Part shown: positions 45,105-59,221 of the stretch, piece by piece
Numbering within the stretch: position 1 is the first letter of the stretch
How the letters are laid out: each line of letters starts with the position of its first letter
Assembly (NCBI GenBank): GCA_002104905.1
Contig: MCFE01000007.1
Location: forward strand, 1 to 64,000
DNA length: 64,000 nucleotides
DNA from: Basidiobolus meristosporus CBS 931.73
Lineage: Eukaryota; Basidiobolomycota; Basidiobolomycetes; Basidiobolales; Basidiobolaceae
Reading direction: 5' to 3'
Notes under the pieces: model-generated
What the model was told of the DNA's origin: nothing
The model's database searches: none
The model's input: only the letters and a program-made list of their open reading frames with translations
Program-made: the position numbers and the translations under genes

Positions 45105-46696
45105 GATATGGCTTGAAGGTACGTGGGTTGAGCGGTCGTTGATTGGAGGGAAGAGGTCTTTGAGTGAAGTAGGAGGAACCTACGGATATATATACTCGAA
45201 TGAGCATGCACTCTGTTGGAAAGATACATGGAAATCAGGGTTGTCTTCGGATATCCAAATATACATTTTGGGGGTTGAGCTTGAGTCCAGCCTCAGTTGA
45301 GCTGAGAAAAGCAGCCATATGATTGGTCACCTGTGAATCTGAGATTGACCACCAGTCCATCACGGGAGAAGTTCCCATCAATTGGATTAATTCATCTAGG
45401 CTGAATAGGGGATAGAATACCAATTAGTTATAGAAGAATTTAGTGTTGTGTGCGACTCGCAACCCACCGTGTTGCGATAGGGAAGTCGAAAGGTGGTTCG
45501 AGTGAGCTGACAGTGAGTCTTGTTTTTATTCGGTAGCGACATTTTTTTACAACACTTGTGGATTCGAAGCCTGGTATCCTTCGTTGCATTCATAATGTCC
45601 ATTGTTAATTGGTTATGTCTAAGACATCGGTCAGCGAGATTTCAGAGAGTTCGCAGCAATCGCTATGCGGACTGACACAACGGTTGCCATGACACATCAC
45701 ATGATCGCGCACAATAGAAGTACTGTGGATTAATGTAAATCTACAATAGAAGATGCCGCGGACGTGGGCCATCTAGGTCACACTTACGTCATTCTTCCCT
45801 TCAACTAGAAATATCAACAATGCACTGAAGTCTCACTATGAACAAAAATGGCTGCGCGTTGCATCATTGCCTATCAATGTCGATTGCGCAATGGCTGTTT
45901 GTCTATGGATTCCGGCGCAGCACGACGTATCTGAGTTGAAATCATAAAATTAGAATAATATAGATGCTGCCAATATAGTATATATTCATCCATTGGCTTA
46001 GGCAATCATTAAGAAATCACGGAGCTGAGTGTACTGTCTGAAGGATCCCTTGCCGCAATGATTGGAATCACGGTGCTGTGTAACGCTGGAACATAGGTGG
46101 AATTGCCTTCGTGAATTTCTTTCCTCAATTTATAATGATATTGCAGTTTGCGGCAACGGTTTCAAATTGGATTTAGCCCATTGGAGATTTAATTTACCAA
46201 TTTGCGATATAATTGTAATGAGGTTTGGCGCATCATTTAACAAAGAAATAACACCCCGTCATATTTGCAGTTGATTATTGTCGAATAATTGCACAACAAT
46301 GCAGCACCGGTCTGAAATTTCATCAGCACCGAGGTTGGGGTAACAGGTGGATATAGACAACATTGGGCATTCTTGCCGTACTGTGCTACTTGGTTACAGC
46401 CCAGTACCATGGAGTATCCGTGTTGGTCACCGCACGATTATTCTATGATAGCAACTGACCCTTGCTAAGTGTACCAGTGTATTTATTAATCAAAAATATA
46501 CATTAAATGGATTTATGAAGCTGGATAGTACAAGTCGATACAGAGGTGTTCTCGAATAATACTCAGAGAAAGAAGGTTGAGGCGGAGGCGGTGGTGATGA
46601 TGGTGAATGAAATATGTATGCAGTATCTGAAATATATGCTGAATGCTTGAATTGATCTGAATTGTAAAGGATGCGTGGTGCTGATTCAGTATGAAT
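45105..46696. other. Intergenic, 1.6 kb
   Basis: Only short overlapping frames on both strands; none has a recognisable domain. No RNA gene, LTR or telomeric repeat found. Confidence 0.45.
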
Positions 46697-49350
46697 CTAC
46701 GCAACCCCAAGCATCCAATAGGGTGGTGCGATTTCACTTATGTTCTGTGCATTTCGCCGGATCAAGTGCTCCCTATTGTAGATACTTGGAGTTACCTTAA
46801 TAAAGCGATCCAGATAATCATGATCATCATGACTACCGTGGGCGATATTGCGGCGTGCATCCGAAGTGTAATGAGCGCTTTGGGCTATATGTGTGAGCGA
46901 CCAAATCAATTTCTCATCGATATCTTCTAGCTCGGATGTTCTTGGGTCGAAATCCTCCCCATTTGTGATTCGGTGGATTCTTCCGGTTGTGGGATCAAGA
47001 TGCTGCGTTAGATGGTTTACAATGGCTCCACTTAACCGCCTGCCGTCCTTGGTTGAGTGTTCCCATAGGTTGTTCGAGATGTAAGCGTTTTGAACGATAC
47101 GTGCCAATAAAGACCAGTAATAAAGATTCTGCGTAGAGTGGTAGCGGTAGAGTGCAGCTGCCATATTGGGATTTTGGTTTTTCTCGGATTTTTGGAATTG
47201 CACAACATAATCCAACTCAAATGGTTGATTACTTCCAAGGCCAAACTGCTTACCAACGCGCATACGCGACCAATTCACTGTATGCAAAAACAATCGGACA
47301 TCATTGACAAACGCTGATAGCGAGGTGACTTGAAGATCTCTAAATGTGCCACGATGATCGGCATGACGGGTGGTGTTTTTGGCCTCGGTAGAGGAGATGA
47401 GTCGGATCAAATAGCGGTTGGCGAGAGAAACAAGTTGGCTGTATTCCTTATGGTTGAGTGCGTTGGCGCGTTGCAAAAGCCTGAATGCATCCAAGATATA
47501 TGAGAAATCGGTGTTCTCAGGTATACTTTCCAGACGCTCCCAAAGAGGTGTGATCGGGTTGGAAAACTGCTCCCAGACTTTTGACATGGAGTCGTCGTAA
47601 TCTTGTCCTTCTTGAAACTCCGATATTTTATAGGTCCAGAGTCTTGATTGACCCAGTATCCATCTGCGAACAACGTTGGCGGCCCAAGTATAATACTTCT
47701 CCTCTCCGGTGAAGTAGGAAGCAAGTGTAAGAGTGGTAACATTATGGAAAAGCTCCTGTAAATTAACAACCACTCTTTTAGCTGGGTGGCTGCCTGACGC
47801 TAGGTTGACCTCCTCCAACAGAGAAACGTTTGACCGAAAATGAGTTATCATGGCGTCGACCATCTCATTCGCTTCATTCTGCAAAGTAGAGATTACTGAA
47901 TGGGTCCCAGGTTCACCAGACCAGTAAGAAAACCGCTCTTGTCTAAGCTTGGTCTCGTTGTAGACAAGTAGGGTATCGGGAGAGAAGAATTTGCGGACAA
48001 TTTTCTCATCAATAGCATCAATGAACTGCTGAATAGCTAACAGTCGATTGTAGGCACGCATTCTTGTAGCCTCTTTTGTATTGATCTCCTGGTTTGCTTG
48101 GCCTGAAAATAGTCGGAAAACCCAACCTGCGGTTTCATATCCACCCTTTTCTGAGGAGTCCGGTCTTTCTCGAACTTCCCAAGGCACCACCTCCTGAGTT
48201 ATGGTATCGCGTGACTTGTAAGCACCCAATCTCCACAACAACTCAAGCTAGCAAACATTATATTAATACGATATGCACTCTTTCTTGATGACATTAAAAG
48301 TTACCTTTGGGCGCCTTCCATAGCGCATTTGCATGTTGAATGTCTCGGTTGAGTCGTATCTAAAGATTATCTGAGGCTCTTGAGAAGCAACAGGTTTTAC
48401 TTGGGGATTTTCTAGCAGCTCCGTGTTGTTCAATACTCTAGCCATCGGCACAATGAAATACTTATGACTATCGCCGTATCGTTCAAGGCGACGGACGATT
48501 TCGTTGAACGAAGACTCGGTAAAGAAACAATTTCCATCAAAGGGCAGAATCCATTTGGCATTTGACTGCTTCCCATGAGTCAAAGCATAGTTGCGACCGC
48601 CATTCTGTAAGTGACATGTCATGTTAATACAATCGAATAATTCGTGACGCTCCATGAGCGAAATAGACTACTTACATTGTTCATAACGTATAAGTTCTTA
48701 TCATGGTATGTGTAATCGATGACACGCAGCTTTCCCATATTTCCGAGACTCGAGAATTCATCAGAACGAAAGAAGTCTTGAATAGGGAAATCCTCGTAAC
48801 GAAAGTCTCTCTTAATGTATTCAGCTTCTTCAAAGGGTATCCGAATATACTTCTGATTATGACTCTCCAGGAGCTTCAAGATGGCAGCCTCTTGTTCCGG
48901 GTCGACAATTCGGTTTACGATCCACCACTTTTCGGTATTCGGGAATTGGACTTCATTTTCAAGGATGAAGCGTACGTTGTTCAAGGTTTGGCCTGGCTTG
49001 TGGCGGGGGGGCAAGTCATTGCCCAGAATACGATAAAAAGCAAAGCCTTTTCGGTGAAGCTCGGGGGAGGGAGCCTTGGTTGCCGGTAGTTTATATGAGA
49101 TATAGATATAGCCGCACAACGCACCAAATACACAGAAGAATAATACGTGTAGTAATCTCTGCAAAAATATCCGACGTTTAATTATTCGAACGCCTTTGAT
49201 ACGATAATAATCTTTCTCGTCGTCGTCGTAATAGTAATAGTATTGAGGGAGATCTTGCTGTCGTGTTGAGCGTCTCTGGCCAAGCGTACCATTTCCATAA
49301 CCTATAGACCGCACTCGTCTTGGCTTCGGTATGATTGTGGAGGTACCCAT
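46697..49350 (-). CDS. Type II membrane protein: glycosyltransferase-like N-terminus fused to alginate-lyase-like domain
   Basis: Model: complement(join(46697..48247, 48305..48604, 48676..49350)), 841 residues. A cytosolic basic N-terminus with a Tyr/Asp run (QYYYYYDDDEKDYY) precedes one membrane helix (LLHVLFFCVFGALCGYIYI). The luminal part has two regions. Residues about 100-330 include FYRILGNDLPPRHKPGQTL, KWWIVNRIVDPEQE, NNNGGRNYALTHG and WILPFDGNCFF, the look of a GT-A-type domain. Residues about 330-830 resemble the alginate_lyase (PF05426) alpha-toroid: LTLASYFTGEEKYYTWAA, RRWIL, and ADHRGTFRDLQVTSLSAFVND where active PL5-type enzymes have NNHGxWYD. The catalytic-site His is kept but the Asn pair is not. 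A role in cell-surface polysaccharide metabolism is plausible; substrate unknown. Confidence 0.7.
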
Positions 49351-51994
49351 TGTTTTAGTACTAAACAGCTGAGCAAGTAAGCGTCCTTTAACTCGGAGTA
49401 TACGTTCTAATTACGCTAAGATCGTGGTATTTAACGGTAACTTGAGAAGTATGGGTTGGCTGATAGTGCTCTGTGTCCTCCTCTTCCACAGAAATAGCGA
49501 TACGAAGAAGTACGGACAGCCATGGCAGGCAAGTGATCTTAGTTATAAAAGATTTTAGGTTACACCTTTCGCTGAGTTTCACCGATCTCTTCACTAGGCT
49601 AAACTCCAATCAGGTTTACCAATCGTACGTACTGTAAATATAACTAATTTATGTCATTTTTTATTGACTATAAGGATCAAGAAAACCCATATAAAATAGC
49701 GAACTCCATTTGCGGGTGTAAATTAAGGTTTTTTTGCTATCCACCATTCAACGTAAGCACTGTTCCCAAACTAGTTCAAATCCCCACCACATTCGCGCAT
49801 CCGATCTATATATCACCAACTAATCAGCCGCAACTGGCGCTGCTACATTAACCAGGATTTGGATGCCAGGGATTTTCAGTTGGCGTATTTTTATTGTATA
49901 CTGTTTGCCATCTGCTATTTTTGGTAATGGCTATTATTATAAGCAGGCTCCGTCCGAACAGCCTATGGCAATGCCAACATCTTGCTAGCGATCTCAAGTG
50001 TGATCATGATTCCTCAGCGCCAACCAATTAAAGGCACATGCTATATCGCAATCCACAGGCAGAAATAATTTCTTGATTTCAATAAGGTGGATATGTATGA
50101 GTTACTCAGCCTTCATTAAACCTGCTCAATATTGAGGCCCATGATAATAGATCGAGAAGGAAAGTCCTGTTCCAGCGGTGCCTGAGTCTACAGCAACCAA
50201 GGCGGATAGCTTGGCAATGATGTTATACGACACTCAAGATGCTGGGGCTTGCACCCGGCCTTGATTGTCACCAATACAATTGTCGCGGCGGTGGCTATAT
50301 CTGAGCTACAACAGCGAAATGGTCATGTTTACTGATTGATTGCTCCAAGTATGTCGTAATGGGTCAAATTTAGGCGTTCTTCATGCAACGTTGGAGAATC
50401 AAGATATGCAGGTTACCTGAAGATTCCTTGATATGCGGTACGGGCGTACCTGTGTTATTGAAATTAAACGAGGGACTCAAAAGGAAAATAAGTCCATCTA
50501 CTGAGTCGTCTGCTAATAGTCATCCATGTGGTGTCATTTGCCAATTACGAGCACAGTGGTCATAGACAGAGAATGGATCTTATTGTAACCAACTTTATAT
50601 TAAAATGGTGTAGTTTGTATTTCCATAGTCTTGTCACTATCATATTCTGGACCATTCCCATCTATCCAACAATGCCCTGTATCATCAGCCAATTCAGTCC
50701 ATTTGAACCGTCATTTCAGAGACCTTTTGTGCCCTAAAACTTGAAATATCAACAGGCCAGCAAGAAAGAGGCTTTCGGTACACCCACATGCTTAGATTAT
50801 CGACATTGGCGCCAACAGCCTTCCCTCTCATTCATTGGTAGAGGTTGGATGCCAAATGCAACACAACTAAATTCTGTATCATGTCACTTCTTTTAGAATT
50901 AACTCTTTTGTATGACGATTACACATCGGCCAAGCCTCGCCGATTGCGATTCTTTGCCCGTGGTGTGAGATTGGAGCTACAGCGGTTCTCCAGCAGTAGT
51001 CCAACAGAGTTGGTCAGAGAGTAGAGTGGACATCATATATCTTGCTCTTATCCCCAATCAGTCAACATTAAGGTTCTGTGATACATGTGATCTCTGATTC
51101 TTCCTACACGACTCATCCGTGCATCTTGTCGGGATATACCAACACAAGGCAAACAACAACATCACCTTGCATGCTGTTGGTGTTAACAACCAAAATCCGG
51201 CTGCAGAGAATGCCGGATGTGGTAGTAGTAGGCTTGGGCGCTCGGAGGGCGCTCTAATTCATTCTTGGTGAACCTATACCATTGTCGGGGAGGCTCTCCC
51301 ACTAGGTATTTGGAATCCGTTGATAGTCCTTAGCTCCATCAGGCGTGTGTTGGATGGCTTCAGGTATAGGCAGTGAGATGCGAGGAGTTGATTTGCCCAG
51401 TTGTTCAGGGGTTGTTTGCATGTTTCAACCTGTTCAAATTTACGTAAAGGAGTCCTGAGATTCACTACGGTTCTCAACTTGCACATTCTATCTGAATGAC
51501 TGCAGCAAATCAGATCTATTGCTCCATTCTTAAACCTGAGCGTATCACATCTGATATATTACTTATTTAAGTTATCTGTGAGTTGTTTCTCATATGGCTC
51601 TATAATCAAAGAGCAATCAAAAATAGTCACAGAGATACATAAACTTCCGGAACCAGTCACGAGCGTGGATTGTGCCTCTAGATTTTTATGCAAAGCCAAG
51701 TCGAGGTAGTACAGGTTTATATCAGCCATCAATTCCCTCAGTGTTGGAACAGTTCTTGACCAGTCTTACGATATTTGCTTTGAGCCTTTACAACCACGCC
51801 GCCTTTTACCTTTCTAAATATCTTTCGAAGTGTCTGCCAAACGATCTGACGAAGCAAATTTCTTCGAAAGCGATGCCTTAGATTTTAGTAAAGAAATCAG
51901 TCCCAGCATAAGATTGGTTTCTGAAGACACTAGAGCTCGAGAAGAGAACGGGGCAAACACAAACGATTGCCTGTCACCCTCAATTGCGCGCAGA
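49351..51994. other. Gene-poor region of 2.6 kb
   Basis: Divergent interval between the alginate-lyase-like gene and the BCAS3-like gene. Short frames only. The frame feeding into the BCAS3-like gene is open from about 51818 without an ATG before 51995, so an additional 5' exon may lie at about 51690-51830. No other feature recognised. Confidence 0.4.
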
Positions 51995-54900
51995 ATGACT
52001 CAAGAACACATATCGAAGGAGGGGGTCAGAGCTGAACCCAAGTATTTAAGGTATGAGCGAAGCCACGGATAGCATGGAAAGCTTTGAAATATTAATCGGG
52101 AAGTATTCCTTCCGCACGGCAGAGATATCACCTCAATGGAGAACATTTCAACCATGCTACAAGGGCTTTCCAATTATGTCACAAGCCTCCCAGAATCCTT
52201 GGCCGGACTGAGAAAGAGCCAGTCACAATCGACAGAGGATTGCTCTGGAACGCAAGACTCGCCCTACGCAGACACGATGGAACCTCCAATTATTTCCAAG
52301 AAAAGGGTGGTGCTATATGCTTCGTTTGATTGGATTTGGGGGGTCTTTCCAAGCCATTCACCGAGGACATTGCAAAGGTTTAACATAAGAGTGCAAGTGA
52401 ACATCTCGTATTTCCTTAACAATGACCGATATATTCCATTAAATAGGCGGCTATGTCTAATGCTTGGCTATGAAGATGGATTCCAAATCTGGGATATAAT
52501 GAATATCAATGACATTAAAGAAATATTCTCATATATACAAGACAAATTACAAGTAACATGCATCAAAGTAAGATTCCAATTCTACTGACACCTACACTAA
52601 GTGAAGATTAACATCGTCCCAACCTTTCCTAGCCACTTCCAGAGCCGAGGTTTCGAAGAAATGTCTTGGACGAGTTCAAAGGCTATCGTACTCTCATTGC
52701 AGTGGTGTAAGTTCTATGGCCCATACCAAGCAAGATTTATGTGTAACATCTGTTCCATTGAAGTTCGGAGCCATTGACGGACCACGGCAACGTTGATCGA
52801 AAGTCGTCCAAGCTAGATTTTTTTTCACTGAAAACACACTCGAATATCAAAACTGTCGAGTATAAGCATGCAAGATTAATGGATATCAAATGCAATGACA
52901 GCATAATTGTTCTGGTATATATCAGTTCATGTCTGTAAGTCAGAGCGCGGTTGTGCTAACCAGTCCTGTGTAATTTGCAGGCATTTAAACCAAATAAGAT
53001 CTTGGTGTTGTCTCCCTATACCTTGAATACTCTGTCGGCAATCGAAAACAGCATTAGTAACCCAATTACTGAGGCACCTGTGATTGCGCTTGGCGATCGT
53101 CTTATAGCATACGCTACTTCCTTGAGGACCCATATAGACGAAGGCTCCGGCCGTGATTTTACTGATAGGGTCTTTCAGGTTGAAAAGGTTGCCAAGAATG
53201 TAGTTCATGGAGTAAAGACAATAGGTGGCTCTACATTTCCCACAAGCAGGAAATTTCGTCAACATTAATGGTGAGCATTATACTAGGTGATTTAGGTTAT
53301 AAAGCTTTGTCCAGCTATTTCGCCGGATCCGTGTCACCCGACCAGCCAAGAATGGCCGATCCCAAGGGACAAATCAACGCAGGTGCCAGAAATAAGGACA
53401 TACTGAAATCCGACGAGGCTAGTGGAATGGTAAGGACATTTCACGATTCATACGAACAATGGTCACTGAGACACAAAGGCATTACACAGATTATCATACA
53501 AGACGCTGCTCATCTCAAGCACGGATCTGCACCGCATTCTATGAGAAACTCATTGCACCACTTCAAGGCCCACAATCATAGGGTTGCTGCGATGACCTTT
53601 AATCATAGCGGAAATCTTCTTGCCACTGCTTCTACCCAGGGAACCAGCTTCAAAGTGTTTGAAATTAACAACAATGGAATAGTCAACAATATGTATGATG
53701 CAGGCCTGTAGCCGGCTTTACTCGAAACTCGACTAATATCATATATAGGTATAAGCTATCCCGTGGATACACCTTTGCACGTGTCGCCCATATTACATTT
53801 AGCACCGATTCCAAATGGCTGGCTGTAGGCACCAGTCGAGGAACAACGCGTATCCTTTTTGTGTTTTCGCTTGATGTCGAGTTACTCTTCTCCAGCTATT
53901 GCAAACTTGACTCGCGCCTTAGATGTATTTGCAATCAATCCCTATGGAGGGCATACGAATGTTGCTTCCCATGTTCGTACTTCTGTCGCAAACGAGAAAA
54001 GCAGATTTAATCGCAGAGCTTATGCCGTAAGTCTGTCAAACCAACTGAGTAGCTCTGTTAGAAATTACTTAAAATGTTTAAGGACAAGGCCATCAACCTA
54101 GCGCCTGTCACCAGGTTGAAGCAAAAGGGAGCCGCGGTAGAAAACGATCGAACTTTGAGTGTCAGTCATCCCGAATCGAACACCTTCGAAGAGGGTGTGC
54201 CATTGGGAAGAGCAAACTCTCAGGTGGTATTTATAACCAAATCGCAATGGCCATCAAAAGTAAACTCTGGCCGTAAAAACGCACCCTCACAGGGGCAACA
54301 GAAGATATTGACATTTACTTCTGATGGGAACCTCACTTTACACCAACTCAACACCAAAGCAAATACTATAAAAAGGAGAATCAAAGGCAGGTTGGGAAGG
54401 CTTCCAGTGGGCATGATCTAAAGAACTAACAGCGTAAACAGGTCGAACGCTCACCGCCTTGGAGCTTACAGTCAATACCGAAGATGTTGCAGAATGGAGC
54501 TTGGCGCGTGGACAGGATTGGGGTCAAGTTTACACCATTATAGATGCCCCTACCTTAAGCCAAAAGGAAGGGCAACCCTCTTTGGTAGGATGGATTCTAC
54601 AATCTGAAACATCCACTCATCCGGTTCATATATCTCCATTATGGTTATCACCACAATTTACCTTTCAAACTTACGACCCTGAAGCAACTAATGGCGACAA
54701 GTCTCTTGGACTGCCCCCCAGCCGAACCCTTAACTTCAAGATGGACAATCCCCTTCCTTATGGAGTATATCGGCCGAAGAACATGAATGAAAGCTCAAAT
54801 TTCTCTGAGGAAGACCTTGAGAATCACTTATTACATGCCATGGGCTCAAAGATGGAAATTCACTCAATGCTACGGAGTAAACAGCCTGCTTCAAGTGATA

Positions 54901-55160
54901 TCGATTCCCATGCAGGTTACGGTTTCAGTTACACTACACTGCGAATGAGCATGTATACTCACACCCCTTTAGATCCAGGGTTCACGTTGGCTGGATGTAA
55001 GGATATAGAGATAGATGGAATTCCTTTGTCCTCCACAAATCTCGCCCCCGAAGAATATAGTATAGAGTTTGAATATGCCAGTGATACAGGCATTGAGAGT
55101 CCGCCAGTCAAAAATCAGAGTACCGATTGGAATGGCAGGAATGGGAAGCCGACCTCCTGA
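51995..55160 (+). CDS. BCAS3-like WD-repeat (PROPPIN-related) protein
   Basis: Model: join(51995..52050, 52123..52567, 52633..52706, 52764..52914, 52981..53224, 53287..53707, 53749..53849, 53923..54026, 54083..54386, 54442..55160), 872 residues. Landmarks: LCLMLGYEDGFQIWDI, ARLMDIKCNDSIIVL, PVIALGDRLIAYA, GDLGYKALSSYFAG, FKAHNHRVAAMTFNHSGNLLATAS, LYKLSRGYTFARVAHITFS, DSKWLAVGTSRGTTHVFAINPYGG, and LELTVNTEDVAEW in the C-terminal BCAS3 domain. In BCAS3/PROPPIN proteins the beta-propeller binds phosphoinositides; BCAS3 with PHAF1 acts at the phagophore. The LRRG-type phosphoinositide motif is not obvious (GTSRGTT occupies that blade). The N-terminus is uncertain. The intron 54387-54441 keeps frame only with a GC donor (AAAG|GCAGGT). 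Confidence 0.85.
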
Positions 55161-56199
55161 TTGTTGATCCTCTGCCATGCGCATTCGATTCTTGGAAAGC
55201 ACTTTGTATATGTTCGATGAGTGGGGTGCATTTTTCTTGATAGATCATCACCTATAATATTACTAGTTGGTTTGTGAAATATATAGCCACTATCCAGATC
55301 ATCAGCGATTGCTATTATCCATATATCTGGGGATTCGATTTTTGTTTGAATATCGGATTCAACTATGCCTTCAGTTGCTAATCAGTTCTCCCTCCTATAG
55401 ATTTTCCTTTTGATATTAGGCATGATAATAAACAAGTGTGACAGTTAAATAAGGTTTAAAACCAATCTCCGGTTTAGCCAACTTACATTACGATATAATG
55501 TTGATGATGCCACATGTGTACTGCTGAATGGCCAAACCCAACCTCAAAGCACTCTACGGGGGAGGCGATTGTTGCAAGCAAGTAGTTTAGCACCTGATTA
55601 GTCGTATATATAGGTATGGTACTTTCACCCATTTAAAATTGAGGATTATTGACTTGCTGACTATTTTGTATAATGTAGGCTAATTCTATGAAACGATGAT
55701 TGCCCAAAAGACCCTAGGACTTGCACACGACCTTTGGGAAGTTTACTAAAAAGTGTATATACTTTATGTCAATTGAATGTATCAATAGGCCAGAGTCACA
55801 CTTTCCTCCTGATACTCCAGCTCACTTTCAACAGTATTAAGGGTAAGATTTATTGTAAATATTCCGCTTACACCTAAACCATTCATATAATGTGAGATTC
55901 TACTTGGCTTATTGCCAAGTTATGAATCGTTTACTTGAGATTTAGTTCGTAAGATATTGGCTAATTCTAAGAATTAGTGAAGGCCTGGAAGTTATCGATA
56001 TTTTTAAACTTGCCTAAAAGCCCCCAAACTACGTGCACAGCTTCCTGGCACCCTCTTTGAAGCATTCGTTTCATTAGTATTACGAAACTCTCCTTGAATT
56101 ATAAATACTCTAATCGAACACAATAAAACATCAAATCACCTCCAATACTCTCTAGAATTTTACAACAATACTTGTGAATTCCATGCTTACACTAGCTTC
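55161..56199. other. Intergenic, 1.0 kb, AT-rich
   Basis: Downstream of the BCAS3-like gene. No gene or RNA seen. AT content rises toward the solo LTR. Confidence 0.5.
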
Positions 56200-56540
56200 T
56201 ATTGTAAGAGTTTTGAGGATGCTGAAGGTGATTGGGAGAGCAAGTAGATGATGTGGTTTTACAGGCAAGGATTTATTCAATATCAAAGTAGTATATATAC
56301 ATTTACATGGCCTTCGCAAAACAAACACGTATAATATGTTTAGGAAGGTCTCAAGAACATGTGTGCAGAATTTGAGGCTGTCTGGGCAACTTTGAGAAAT
56401 TTCATGTTCTGGGTACCAGATCTTTGGATGAAAATATTCTTAGTAAATTCCAACAAGGAATTTGGCCCTAACATTTGCAGACAATGATCTAAGTGACTAG
56501 GCTAGGTGAATATATAGGTGTAATTAGGAAATTTACAACA
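56200..56540. repeat. Solo LTR of the Copia family
   Basis: About 341 bases aligning over their full length with the LTR at 6403-6734. Shared blocks include ATTGTAAGAG, GGTGATTGGGAG, AACAAACACGTA, AAGAACATGTGTGCA, TTTCATGTTCTGGGTA, AACAAGGAATTTGG, GATCTAAGTGACTA and the end TTTACAACA. The left end is TATTGTAA instead of TGTTGTAA. There is no internal sequence on either side and no clear target-site duplication (GCTTC / AATGA), so it is an old LTR-LTR recombination product or fragment. Confidence 0.8.

Positions 56541-59221
<2,681 letters not shown>

Noticed and set aside
51830-51994. Upstream extension of the BCAS3-like frame
   Set aside because: The frame is open but has no ATG before 51995, and I could not find an upstream exon with a matching phase; left as uncertain N-terminus.
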